DNA of 64,000 nt from an uncultured Pelagibacteraceae bacterium (GTDB taxonomy: Bacteria > Pseudomonadota > Alphaproteobacteria > Pelagibacterales > Pelagibacteraceae), in assembly GCA_902581795.1 (NCBI GenBank), contig CACHPL010000001.1, forward strand, positions 124,001 through 188,000, read 5' to 3'. Below are positions 44,090 to 53,163 of this stretch, piece after piece. How positions within the stretch are numbered: the stretch's first letter is position 1; each line of letters begins with the position of its first letter. The notes below the pieces were generated by a model, which worked only from the letters and a program-made list of their open reading frames with translations, was not told the DNA's origin and did not search any database. Both the position numbers and the translations under genes were made by a program.

Positions 44090-44443
44090 ATGTTTACAAT
44101 AAATTGTCCATATTGCGGAGAAAGAGACCAGTCAGAATTTTCTAATGGTGGAGAAGCCCATGTAGCTAGACCAAAAGACCCAAGTCAGGTTAGTGATAGA
44201 GAATGGTCTGAATATGTTTTCATTCGTACAAACCCAAAAGGAATTTATTACGAACGTTGGGTTCACACTCACGGATGCAAAAAATGGTTTAATGCAGTTA
44301 GAAACACTTCAACAGATGAAATATTAAAAGTTTATAAAATGGGAGAGACCCCTCCTCCATTAAAAGAATTTAAAAATACAATAAAAACCCCATCCGGTGA
44401 GCCAGATGTTGGATCAGGTAATTTTTCGGTGAAAAAACCATGA
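44090..44443 (+). CDS. soxD: Sarcosine oxidase delta subunit
   Basis: A 117-residue SoxD with the zinc-binding pattern CPYCGERDQSEF at the N-terminus and HTHGCKKWFNAVRNT later. The SAR11 form is a little longer than the 90-100 residues of soil bacteria, with a C-terminal tail. It follows soxB by 1 base and overlaps the next small gene by 4. Confidence 0.94.
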   Translation: MFTINCPYCGERDQSEFSNGGEAHVARPKDPSQVSDREWSEYVFIRTNPKGIYYERWVHTHGCKKWFNAVRNTSTDEILKVYKMGETPPPLKEFKNTIKTPSGEPDVGSGNFSVKKP

Positions 44444-44649
44444 AAAAAATTTTAACTCTTTTTTTAATCACATTTTTTTTCTCTTTATTCTCCGAAAATA
44501 TAAGCGCAGAAAAATCTAATAAAATAGGAACTAATAAAGTCACAAGTGATGAAGTTTCTGATCAATTAAAAAAGCTTTTAGACCTTTATAAAGATGGCGT
44601 AATCACAGGATATGAATATGAAAAGGAAAAAAAGAAATTACTTAAGTAG
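44440..44649 (+). CDS. Small secreted SHOCT-like protein inside the sox operon
   Basis: A 69-residue protein with a clear signal peptide (MKKILTLFLITFFFSLFSENISA). The mature part ends in DQLKKLLDLYKDGVITGYEYEKEKKKLLK, which resembles the short SHOCT domain (hydrophobic helix, G-x-I-T, then E-x-E-K-K-L-L). It overlaps soxD by 4 bases and is followed by soxA 5 bases on, so it is cotranslated. Sarcosine oxidase needs no secreted partner, so the role is unknown. Confidence 0.75.
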   Translation: MKKILTLFLITFFFSLFSENISAEKSNKIGTNKVTSDEVSDQLKKLLDLYKDGVITGYEYEKEKKKLLK

Positions 44650-44654
44650 AAAAT

Positions 44655-47609
44655 ATGACTGAGAATAAAATATATTTTAAATTTGACGGAAAAACATATG
44701 GTGGTAACCATGGTGATACTATTGCCGCTGCTTTACTTAGAAATAACGTCAAGCTAGTTGGAAGAAGTTTTAAATATCACAGACCAAGAGGAATTTACAC
44801 CTGCGGTATTGAGGAGCCAAATGCGCTTGTGCAGATTGTCAATGAACATAACGAACCAAATGTAAGGGCTACTGTAAAAGAAATCTACAAAGGAATGGTA
44901 GTAAAAAGTCAAAATCGTTGGCCAACTTTAAAGAGAGATATTGGCTCTATTAACAATCTTTTATCACCGATATTTTCTGCTGGATTTTATTATAAAACGT
45001 TTATGGGTCCCAAAGGTTTTTGGAAAAGAGTTTACGAACCTTTAATAAGAAGGACGGCAGGTTTAGGCAAACCACCGAAAGAATTTAAATCAAAAAGCAT
45101 TCACCTTCATCATAACGTAGATATTGTTATTGTTGGAGGTGGTTTAAGTGGACTGTTAGCAGCAAAGAAATTAGCTGGAACAAATTATGATGTTTTATTG
45201 ATTGAAAGAGATAATGTTCTTGGTGGTATGTTGAATAATACAAAAAAAATTAAGTCCATTAACGATCAAAGTACAAAAGACTGGGTGGAAAAGACCGAAA
45301 GGTTAATTAAAAATTCAAGTAATATAAAAGTATTGAAGAATACATTGGTAACCACTTATAATTATAGCAATCACTTAATTGCACTTGAAGATAAATCCGT
45401 AGGCAAACCCCAAAGTAATAAAAATCCAGAACTTGTTTTGCATAAAATAAGAACAAAGCAGACAATTTTAGCTAACGGACATATTGAAAGATTTGTTTCT
45501 TTTAGAAACAATGATTTGCCAGGTGTGATGCTCGCTGCATCTTTTGAGAAATATATAAACAGATACGGGGTAGTACCAGACGAAAGTCCTGTAATTTTTA
45601 CCAATAATTCATCAACATTTAGTCTTGTAAAATTACTCACTGACCTTGGCTATAAACCTAAAGCTTATGTAGATATTAGAGATCCAAAAAAAATAGAAAA
45701 AGAAATCAGTGAGCTCTTAAAAAAAAATAATATTCCTTTATACAGTAAATCTGAAATTGAAGGATGTGATGGAAACAATGAAGTTAAAAAAGTAACTATA
45801 AGAGTAAAAAAAAATGAAGCTATCAAAGTAAAAACTTCCATGCTCTGTGTTTCAGGCGGCTTTAATCCTGATATACATTTGTTTACGCAATCAAAGGGTC
45901 TTCTAAAATGGGACGAAAATCTTTTAACATTTGTACCGAATAAAATTTTTCAAAACACAATTACACTTGGTGCGGTAAGTGGAAACTTTGATTATGAAAA
46001 ACTAACAAATGAAATTGAAAAAAAACTTTCAATCTTTAAAAATACAAATGATCTAGATATAAAATTTGATATTGATGGGCCGAAAAAATTTCAAATTAAA
46101 GAACTTTGGGAAACAAAACATGCTAAAAGATCATATTGGTCTAAGTCATTTATAGATCTTCAAAACGATGTTACCACAAAAGATCTTAAACAAGCTATTC
46201 AAGAAGGTTTCAATCGTATCGAGCATCTAAAACGTTTTACAACAAACAGTATGGGAACAGATCAAGGAAAGATTAGCAGTATTAATGCACTTGGAATTGT
46301 TTCTAAAATACTTAAAAAAAATGTTTCTGAAGTTGGAACCACAACTTATAGACCGCCTTATGCTCCTCTAAGCTTTTCAGCTATTGCTGGTAGAAGTACA
46401 TATGATTTTTATGATCCAAAAAGAAAAACACCTATACATGAATGGCATATTGAAAATAATGCTGTCTTTGAAGATGTTGGTCAATGGAAGAGGCCTTGGT
46501 ATTTTAAAAAATATGAAAATGAAAGTATGTATGATGCGGTTCAACGAGAATCCAAACAAACAAGAGAGGCAGCAGGAATTTTAGACGGTAGCACACTTGG
46601 AAAAATAGAGATCAAAGGTAGAGATGCTTTGGAATTTGTAAATCTTATTTACACAAATAGTTTTACTAAAATGAAACCAGGTTTTGGAAGATATGCGCTA
46701 ATGCTAGGCGAGGATGGAATGGTTAAAGATGATGGTATTGTATGTAAAATTACTAATCAACATTTTATAGTAACAACAACAACTGGAGGAGCCGCGAGTG
46801 TATTGTCCCACATGGAAGAGTATGCACAAACTGAATGGCCTAATATGAATGTTTATATGAATTCAATAACAGAACAGTTTGCTACTTTTAATTTAAGTGG
46901 ACCAAAATCAAAACTTATAATGAGTCGGGTTTTTAATAATGTTGATTTTAGTAATGAGAGATTTCCTTTTATGAGTTTCAAAACATTTGATTATTTAGAT
47001 ACCCAAATTAGAGTTTTAAGAGCAAGTTTTACCGGAGAGATGGGATATGAAATTTATGTACCACCAAAATATGCTTTAAAACTATGGGAAAGAATATTTT
47101 ATTATAGCCAAGACATTGGCTTAGTGCCATATGGAACAGAAACAATGCATCTCTTAAGAGCAGAAAAAGGATATATCATTGTTGGACAAGAAACTGATGG
47201 GACTGTCACTCCGCTAGATCTTAATCTTAATTGGATGATTGGAAAAAATAAAAAAGATTTCATTGGAAAAAGATCTTTAGTTAGAAGCGACACGATTAAA
47301 GAAGACAGAAAACAGCTAGTAGGTCTTATACCATTAGATAAAACTTATGGTATTGAAGAAGGACAACACGTAATTGAAAATGAAGAAATTTCAACACCAA
47401 TTATAAATCCAATTAAAATGCTTGGTCATGTTACATCAAGTTATTTTAGTCCAACACTTGAGCACTGTATAGCAATGGCTCTGATAAAAGATGGAAATAG
47501 AAAAATTGGTACTAAACTTTTTGTTTCCACACCTAATCACCAAAGTATTCCGGTAGAGGTTGTTAAACCAATTTTCCTAGACCCAAATAATGAAAGGATG
47601 CAAATATGA
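44655..47609 (+). CDS. soxA: Sarcosine oxidase alpha subunit
   Basis: A 984-residue SoxA of normal length. The N-terminal 2Fe-2S-like region has VGRSFKYHRPRGIYTCGIEEPNALVQI; a Rossmann motif VDIVIVGGGLSGLLAAKKLAG follows near residue 157; the last third, from about residue 600, is a GcvT/folate-binding domain with GILDGSTLGKIEIKGRDALEFVN. It holds NAD and tetrahydrofolate sites. It overlaps soxG by 4 bases. Confidence 0.95.
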   Translation: MTENKIYFKFDGKTYGGNHGDTIAAALLRNNVKLVGRSFKYHRPRGIYTCGIEEPNALVQIVNEHNEPNVRATVKEIYKGMVVKSQNRWPTLKRDIGSINNLLSPIFSAGFYYKTFMGPKGFWKRVYEPLIRRTAGLGKPPKEFKSKSIHLHHNVDIVIVGGGLSGLLAAKKLAGTNYDVLLIERDNVLGGMLNNTKKIKSINDQSTKDWVEKTERLIKNSSNIKVLKNTLVTTYNYSNHLIALEDKSVGKPQSNKNPELVLHKIRTKQTILANGHIERFVSFRNNDLPGVMLAASFEKYINRYGVVPDESPVIFTNNSSTFSLVKLLTDLGYKPKAYVDIRDPKKIEKEISELLKKNNIPLYSKSEIEGCDGNNEVKKVTIRVKKNEAIKVKTSMLCVSGGFNPDIHLFTQSKGLLKWDENLLTFVPNKIFQNTITLGAVSGNFDYEKLTNEIEKKLSIFKNTNDLDIKFDIDGPKKFQIKELWETKHAKRSYWSKSFIDLQNDVTTKDLKQAIQEGFNRIEHLKRFTTNSMGTDQGKISSINALGIVSKILKKNVSEVGTTTYRPPYAPLSFSAIAGRSTYDFYDPKRKTPIHEWHIENNAVFEDVGQWKRPWYFKKYENESMYDAVQRESKQTREAAGILDGSTLGKIEIKGRDALEFVNLIYTNSFTKMKPGFGRYALMLGEDGMVKDDGIVCKITNQHFIVTTTTGGAASVLSHMEEYAQTEWPNMNVYMNSITEQFATFNLSGPKSKLIMSRVFNNVDFSNERFPFMSFKTFDYLDTQIRVLRASFTGEMGYEIYVPPKYALKLWERIFYYSQDIGLVPYGTETMHLLRAEKGYIIVGQETDGTVTPLDLNLNWMIGKNKKDFIGKRSLVRSDTIKEDRKQLVGLIPLDKTYGIEEGQHVIENEEISTPIINPIKMLGHVTSSYFSPTLEHCIAMALIKDGNRKIGTKLFVSTPNHQSIPVEVVKPIFLDPNNERMQI

Positions 47610-48127
47610 CGGCATTATTTTCATCTAAAGGTATAAGTATTTATCAAAAAAAATTTTCTCAGATTATAATTAGAAGTAAGAGTGAGGGAAAATTTGCTGA
47701 CACTATTAACAAGGCATCATCCCTACTTCCGCCATCAGATTATTTGAGAGTTGCTATAAGCGATGATTATATACTTGCAAAACAATCTTACGACCAATGG
47801 AGTTTAATTAGTCTGAAAGAAAAACAAGATAAAGAAATTTTAAAAATAATATCTAATATTAATATTAATGATGATGTATTGGCTTCCAATTATACTTATG
47901 GTCAAGTTTATTTTCTAATTTCAGGTAATAATAAAGATCATTATTTAAATAAACTTACGCATTTTGATTTACGTGAAAAAAGTTTTCCAAAATCCACAAT
48001 GGCACAAACTTCGATAGCTAGAATTGAATGTTCAATTTATAATATCAAAGATGATTACTTGATCACCTGTGGTAGCTCATTCGAAGGTTATTTTAAAGAC
48101 CGTATACAAGATGCAATAAATTTATAA
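47606..48127 (+). CDS. soxG: Sarcosine oxidase gamma subunit
   Basis: A 173-residue SoxG. The family is poorly conserved; visible signs are PPSDYLRVAISDDYILAKQSYDQWSLI and the C-terminal MAQTSIARIECSIYNIKDDYLITCGSSFEGYF, which has the R-x-x-x-x-I/W pattern of the gamma subunit. Position after soxA with a 4-base overlap supports the call. Confidence 0.85.
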   Translation: MTALFSSKGISIYQKKFSQIIIRSKSEGKFADTINKASSLLPPSDYLRVAISDDYILAKQSYDQWSLISLKEKQDKEILKIISNININDDVLASNYTYGQVYFLISGNNKDHYLNKLTHFDLREKSFPKSTMAQTSIARIECSIYNIKDDYLITCGSSFEGYFKDRIQDAINL

Positions 48128-48131
48128 TATC

Positions 48132-48533
48132 ATGATAGATAAAAAAATTTTTAAAATTGCTTTAGAAACGGAAAATCTCGGAAATATAAAAAATCACACA
48201 CATTATTCTAGTTTAAAAAATTCACTATGTGGAGATGAAATAAAAATTTATCTATTAATAAAAAATAATAAAATAGAAAATTTTAAATATGAAGGCGACT
48301 CATGTATTTACTGTCAAGCTTCAGCTAGCCTTCTCTCTAAAATTGCCAAAAAAAAGTCTATAAATGCTGTAAATAATTTTATAAAGAAATCTAAAAATCT
48401 ATTTGATAAAAAAACTAAAATTTCAGATAAAAAATGGATTAGTCTTATAAAAATAATGAATGATAAAAATTCATCTAGGAAAGATTGTCTCCTGCTCCCC
48501 CTCAAGGCAACAACGAAAGCTTTAAAAAATTAA
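48132..48533 (+). CDS. NifU/SufU-like iron-sulfur scaffold
   Basis: A 133-residue protein with the three scaffold cysteines: C33-G-D (SLCGDEIKIYL), C58 in YEGDSCIYCQASASLLSK, and the C-terminal RKDCLLLPLKA. This is the NifU N-terminal/SufU fold; the C58-x-x-C61 spacing is unusual. It lies 4 bases after soxG and may be cotranscribed, although sarcosine oxidase is not known to need it. It could also serve general Fe-S assembly. Confidence 0.8.
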   Translation: MIDKKIFKIALETENLGNIKNHTHYSSLKNSLCGDEIKIYLLIKNNKIENFKYEGDSCIYCQASASLLSKIAKKKSINAVNNFIKKSKNLFDKKTKISDKKWISLIKIMNDKNSSRKDCLLLPLKATTKALKN

Positions 48534-49733
48534 TTATTTTTTTTTATATTTTGCCGCTTCTTCAGATCCACCAGTTGCGCTTCCTTTACTATAAGAATGA
48601 GCTCCCATTCCAGCAAGCTGGCCGTCTTTGATAATAAGGTAAGGATCTCTTATTGGTTTTTTATCAAAGAAACATTCAAGAATTTCTCTGACGCCTGCAG
48701 CATATCTAGCTTGTGCTGACAAAGATGTTCCTGAAGTATGTGGAGTCATTCCATGGTTTGGCATTGACCTCCAAATATGATCGTTTGGTGCTGGTTGAGG
48801 AAACCAAACGTCTCCAGCATATCCGCTTAATTGTCCAGACTTGAGTGCTTTAGCAATTGCCTCTCTGTTACAAATTTTTCCTCTTGCGGTATTAACAATG
48901 TAAGCACCTTTTTTCATTTTACTAATCAATTTATCATCGAATAAATTCTCTGTTTCTGGATGAAGCGGACAATTAATTGTCACAACATCACAAACTTTAA
49001 CCAATGACTCTACAGAATCGTGGAATGTCAAATTTAATTCTTTCTCAACTGAGTCAGGTAATTTATGTCTGTCAAAATAATGAAGATGAACATCAAAAGG
49101 TTTCATTTTTCTTAACGCATCTAAACCAATACGTCCTGCTGCAACTGTACCAACATGCATACCCTCAACGTCATAAGATCTATGAACTGCGTCAGCAATA
49201 TTCCAACCACCTTGGTTAACAATGTTGTGCTGATTGTGATAATCTCTAACTAAAGACAAAATCATCATCACAATGTGTTCTGCGACTGATCTTGAATTAC
49301 AGTAAGTAACTTCAACTACATCAATTTTATTGTCCATTGCTGCCTGCAAATCAACATGATCTGAACCAATACCAGCGGTAATTGCCATTTTTAAATTTTT
49401 TGCAGACTGAATTCTTTCTTTCGTTAAATAATAAGGCCAAAAAGGTTGTGATATCACAACGTCAGCATCAACTAATTCTTTATCTGCTTGGCAACCTTTT
49501 GTATCTTTATCTGATGTAACAACTAGCTTATGTCCGTTGGACTCTAAAAATTTTCTTAAACCTAGTTCCCCTGAAACGCATCCCAACAATTCCCCTGGTT
49601 TAAAATCAATTCCTTTTGGAGTGGGTAGCGCCATTCCGTCAGGGTATTTATCTAATTTAGGTAATGAAGATACCGGATAACTCTTTGGCATCCCTCCTTT
49701 TGGATCGTCATATAGCACACAAAGGACTTTCAT
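48534..49733 (-). CDS. fdh: NAD-dependent formate dehydrogenase
   Basis: A 399-residue D-hydroxyacid dehydrogenase-type formate dehydrogenase that matches the well-known Pseudomonas-type enzyme almost throughout. Key points: GKICNREAIAKAL with the catalytic arginine nearby, TPHTSGTSLSAQARYAAG with the catalytic histidine, aspartate in YFDRHKLP that fixes NAD over NADP, and GAHSYSKGSATGGSEEAAK at the end. It oxidises formate to CO2 and NADH, the last step of methyl oxidation. It abuts the sox operon on the opposite strand. Confidence 0.96.
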   Translation of the reverse strand: MKVLCVLYDDPKGGMPKSYPVSSLPKLDKYPDGMALPTPKGIDFKPGELLGCVSGELGLRKFLESNGHKLVVTSDKDTKGCQADKELVDADVVISQPFWPYYLTKERIQSAKNLKMAITAGIGSDHVDLQAAMDNKIDVVEVTYCNSRSVAEHIVMMILSLVRDYHNQHNIVNQGGWNIADAVHRSYDVEGMHVGTVAAGRIGLDALRKMKPFDVHLHYFDRHKLPDSVEKELNLTFHDSVESLVKVCDVVTINCPLHPETENLFDDKLISKMKKGAYIVNTARGKICNREAIAKALKSGQLSGYAGDVWFPQPAPNDHIWRSMPNHGMTPHTSGTSLSAQARYAAGVREILECFFDKKPIRDPYLIIKDGQLAGMGAHSYSKGSATGGSEEAAKYKKK

Positions 49734-49819
49734 TTAAATATTATTAAAGCAAATATTTTAATTTTATTAAAGAGTAATAAAACTAGAATGGACGCTAAAT
49801 TTGAGTAAGATAAGAAAGA

Positions 49820-50197
49820 ATGTCTAATAAAAAGCAAAAAAATGTATTGGGAGAAAACTTAGAGAGTTGTTCTACAGATCCGATGACTGGCTGGTTTAGG
49901 GATGGTTGTTGCAATACAGATAAAAATGATCGGGGTCTTCATACAGTTTGTGTAAAAGTGAATGATGAATTCTTAAAATGGTGCAAAGAAGCAGGCAATG
50001 ACTTGATCACTCCTCATCCTGAATTTGGCTTTCCCGGACTTAAGAATGGAGACAAGTGGTGCGTTTGTGCAAGCTGGTATGCAAGAGCACTTGAAGCGGG
50101 TAAAGGATGTCCAATATATTTAAAAGCAACCCACGAAAAAACTTTAGAATTAGTTCCAATTGAAAAGTTAAAAGAGTTTGCTGCAGATCTTTCTTAG
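49820..50197 (+). CDS. DUF2237-family protein
   Basis: A 125-residue protein with the whole DUF2237 pattern: VLGENLESCSTDPMTGWFRDGCCNTD at the start, then GLHTVCVKV, and GDKWCVCASWYARALEAGKG. Conserved cysteines suggest metal binding or redox work, but no function is established. It lies between formate dehydrogenase (divergent) and the ATP-grasp gene (convergent by 2 bases). Confidence 0.88.
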   Translation: MSNKKQKNVLGENLESCSTDPMTGWFRDGCCNTDKNDRGLHTVCVKVNDEFLKWCKEAGNDLITPHPEFGFPGLKNGDKWCVCASWYARALEAGKGCPIYLKATHEKTLELVPIEKLKEFAADLS

Positions 50198-50199
50198 AT

Positions 50200-51642
50200 C
50201 TACATATCAATTATCATAGTATCTTTGGAACCGCCGCCCTGTGAACTATTTACAATCGTGCTTCCTTTTTTTAATGCCACTCTGGTTAATCCACCTGTAG
50301 TAACCCAAGTTGATTTACCAGTTAATATAAATGGTCTTAAATCTAAATGTCTTGGCTCTATACTGTTTTCTGTGATTGTTGGTGTTGTTGAAAGGATTTC
50401 TAGAGGTTGAGCGATATAATTTCTTGGATTTTTTAAAATATTTTTTTTCATTAATTCTCTTTTTGCGTTTGAAGCATGTGGACCAATTAAAATACCGTTT
50501 CCACCAGAACCATTAGTTGGTTTTACAACAAACTTTGAAATATTTTGGATTACATGTTCTCTATGAACTTTTTCGCTACATAATAAAGTTTCAACTTGTT
50601 GTAATTTAGGTTGTTCTCCTAAATAATAAACTATCATTTTATCTACATAAGAATAAATCGCTTTATCATCTGCTATTCCTGTTCCTGGTGCATTTAAAAT
50701 TCCAACATTTCCTTTTCTCCAAGCTTTAAATAACCCCGGAACTCCAATTAACGATCCTTTAAAAAATGCTTTTGGATCTAAAAAAGTATCATCTAGTCTT
50801 CTATAAATACAATCAACTTTTAATTTTCCTCTAACTGTTTTCATGTAAACAATATCTTTTTCAACAAATAAATCTTTCCCTTCGACAAGAGCAATTCCCA
50901 TTTGTTCAGATAAAAATCTATGTTCAAAATATGCTGAGTTTGCCCTTCCTGGAGTTAAAACGCACATATGTGGGTCTTTAGTTTTTTTTGGAATACACTC
51001 AAGCATACAGTTGTAGAGTTTATTTGGATATTGATGAATAGAAGAGACTTTATATCTTGTAAATAATTCAGGGAACACATCTCGCATGACCATTCTGTTT
51101 TCAAGCATATAAGATATGCCTGAAGGCACTCTCAAATTGTCTTCTAGTACAAGAAAGTCTCCATTAATATTTCTTATTAGGTCAATACCTGAAATATTTG
51201 ACCAGGCTTTATGTTTAGGTGAAAACCCATCACATTCTTTCAGGTATTGGGGAGAGTCATAGACAAGCTCTTTAGGGATAACATTATCCTTAAATATTTT
51301 TTTTTGATTATAAACATCGTCGATGAAAAGGTTAAGTGCTTTTACTCTTTGCAATAAACCTTTTGAAACTTTTGACCAATCTTTTTTTGGTATAATTCTT
51401 GGTATTATATCTAGAGGCCACTTTTTTTCTTGTGCTTTCTTTCCAGATGAATAAACACGAAAATTAATTCCCCTTGCACTTATTGTGCTTGCGCAGTTTC
51501 TTTCTATCTCATGAAGTTTTTTGCTACCAATTCTCTCTAATATATTTGAAATAACTCTAGCTTGTTTTCTAAGCTTATTATCATCGCCTAAATATTCATC
51601 ATAGGTAGTATCTGAATCGTATTTATCCCAAAGTGAATCCAT
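50200..51642 (-). CDS. Circularly permuted type 2 ATP-grasp protein (DUF404/DUF407)
   Basis: A 480-residue protein from the ATG at 51642, with AAAGGA six bases upstream (an ATG at 51648 would overlap its own ribosome site). Typical strings are RGINFRVYSSGKKAQEKKWPLDIIPRI, DFLVLEDNLRVPSGISYMLENR, VLTPGRANSAYFEHRFLSEQMG and KPTNGSGGNGILIGPHA. These enzymes probably ligate an amino acid or peptide; the partner protease gene is 112 bases away and divergent. Confidence 0.9.
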   Translation of the reverse strand: MDSLWDKYDSDTTYDEYLGDDNKLRKQARVISNILERIGSKKLHEIERNCASTISARGINFRVYSSGKKAQEKKWPLDIIPRIIPKKDWSKVSKGLLQRVKALNLFIDDVYNQKKIFKDNVIPKELVYDSPQYLKECDGFSPKHKAWSNISGIDLIRNINGDFLVLEDNLRVPSGISYMLENRMVMRDVFPELFTRYKVSSIHQYPNKLYNCMLECIPKKTKDPHMCVLTPGRANSAYFEHRFLSEQMGIALVEGKDLFVEKDIVYMKTVRGKLKVDCIYRRLDDTFLDPKAFFKGSLIGVPGLFKAWRKGNVGILNAPGTGIADDKAIYSYVDKMIVYYLGEQPKLQQVETLLCSEKVHREHVIQNISKFVVKPTNGSGGNGILIGPHASNAKRELMKKNILKNPRNYIAQPLEILSTTPTITENSIEPRHLDLRPFILTGKSTWVTTGGLTRVALKKGSTIVNSSQGGGSKDTMIIDM

Positions 51643-51754
51643 TAACATTCCTTTATTCTTATCAAATTAGAGCAGCATTCAATTGCATTAATCAGATAGC
51701 TGACATGTGAGAAATAAATTGTATATTTATCAGTTTTTTAATAAGTATTTCTAC

Positions 51755-52477
51755 ATGACATATTGTATTGGAATCAAAACTAAAGAGGGACTAGTGTTTG
51801 CCTCTGACTCAAGAACAAATGCTGGTATGGATAATGTTAATATCTATTCTAAAATGCTCACCCATGATGTGGATGATAGAACTATAATTATAGTAACTTC
51901 TGGAAATTTAGGTACATCACAAGCAGTGTATAAATCTATAGAAAAGGATTTAAATAATAAGGCAGGTCCGAATTTAAATACATGTAAAGACTTTGAGCAG
52001 ATTGCAAAATATTTAGGGAAATTAAACATAAAACATTCATCTCCCGATGGTGTAAATACAGATATTCTTACTTTGGGGGCAACTTTCATAGTTGGTGGGC
52101 AAATTAAAGGTCAACCTCAAGAAATTTATTTAGTGTATCCGCAAGGAAATTTTATCAGGCCAGCAGATAGCAAGCCTTATTTAGTAATTGGTGAAGTTAA
52201 GTATGGAAAACCAATTCTTGATAGGGTTATAACCCCTAGTGTAAAAATTGGTGACGCTTCAAGATGTGCCTTAATTTCAATGGACTCGACTTTAAAAAGT
52301 GATCTGACTGTGGGACCTCCAATAGATTTTGCTATTTATAAAAAGGATACAAATAAGATTGCATCATTAAAATGTTTAAATACTTCAGATGAAGACTATG
52401 CCAAAGTCTGTAATCAATGGTCGGATAAAGTTGTTAAACTATTCGATACATTTCCAAGGTTTGATTGGGAAATATAA
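51755..52477 (+). CDS. Anbu-type proteasome-like protease
   Basis: A 240-residue protein from the ATG at 51755 (MTYCIGIKTKEGLVFASDSRTNAGMDNV). Met removal would leave the N-terminal threonine nucleophile, with the proteasome-family D17/S18/R19 (SDSR) and K33-like residue in IYSKMLTHD. The C-terminal NQWSDKVVKLFDTFPRFDWEI is Anbu-like. A longer start at 51707 would bury the nucleophile and is rejected. Anbu (BPH) forms ring- or spiral-like assemblies; its function is unsettled. Confidence 0.88.
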   Translation: MTYCIGIKTKEGLVFASDSRTNAGMDNVNIYSKMLTHDVDDRTIIIVTSGNLGTSQAVYKSIEKDLNNKAGPNLNTCKDFEQIAKYLGKLNIKHSSPDGVNTDILTLGATFIVGGQIKGQPQEIYLVYPQGNFIRPADSKPYLVIGEVKYGKPILDRVITPSVKIGDASRCALISMDSTLKSDLTVGPPIDFAIYKKDTNKIASLKCLNTSDEDYAKVCNQWSDKVVKLFDTFPRFDWEI

Positions 52478-52503
52478 ATAATAAACTTCTAAAATATTAT
52501 TTT

Positions 52504-53163
52504 ATGAAAACTGCAATAATATTTGGTTCATCAGGTTTAATTGGGAATGAATTATTTAAGACTATTCTTTTAAATAATTCTTACGATAAAATTAAAGTAT
52601 TTGTCAGATCTATACCTTTAATCAATAATCCGAAGGTAGAAATTATTAAAACTGACTTTACTAATTTGGAAAAATATAAAGATAAAATAATAGGTGATGA
52701 CTGTTATTTTTGTATAGGTACCACAAAAAAAGATACACCTAATAAAGATGAGTACAGAAGAGTTGAATATGATATTCCAATAGAGGTTGCAAAAATAACA
52801 AAAGCAAACTCTGTAAATTCTTTTTTTTATGTCTCCTCTATTGGTGCCAATCCAAATGCTTCAAGTAATTACTTAAAAAGCAAAGGTCAAGTTGAGGAAG
52901 AATTAAAAACTTTTAATTTTTCTAAGCTTGCTATCATTAGACCTTCTTTGCTAGTTGGGAATAGAAAATCGTTTAGATTAGGTGAGGTAATTTTTACACC
53001 TATAATGAATACTCTTGCTCTTTTTGCTTTTGGAAGTTTAAAAAAATACAAACCTATAAAAATTGAAAATGTTGTAAAAGCGATGCTCTATATTTCTAAA
53101 AATGATTCAAATGAAATAGTTTTTGAGTCTGATGAACTTGAGAGAATTGCTACGTCTAATTAA
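52504..53163 (+). CDS. NAD(P)-binding (atypical SDR) protein
   Basis: A 219-residue protein that I start at ATG 52504 (MKTAIIFGSSGLIGNELFK), where the Rossmann motif GSSGLIG begins at once. Further strings are YFCIGTTKKDTPNKDEYRRVEYDIP and SFFYVSSIGANPNASSNYLKSKGQVE with the serine and lysine of an atypical short-chain dehydrogenase. Close to the NmrA/HTATIP2-like group. No function is known. It overlaps the next gene on the opposite strand by 4 bases. Confidence 0.82.
   Translation: MKTAIIFGSSGLIGNELFKTILLNNSYDKIKVFVRSIPLINNPKVEIIKTDFTNLEKYKDKIIGDDCYFCIGTTKKDTPNKDEYRRVEYDIPIEVAKITKANSVNSFFYVSSIGANPNASSNYLKSKGQVEEELKTFNFSKLAIIRPSLLVGNRKSFRLGEVIFTPIMNTLALFAFGSLKKYKPIKIENVVKAMLYISKNDSNEIVFESDELERIATSN

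Noticed and set aside
44655-47609. GcvT-like C-terminal part of SoxA, and of the dehydrogenase at 57385, as duplicated gcvT genes
   Set aside because: They are in-frame domains of larger enzymes of standard length, as is normal for sarcosine oxidase and dimethylglycine dehydrogenase.
51707-51754. Longer start for the Anbu protease
   Set aside because: It would bury the N-terminal threonine nucleophile and add an aromatic-rich leader absent from the family.
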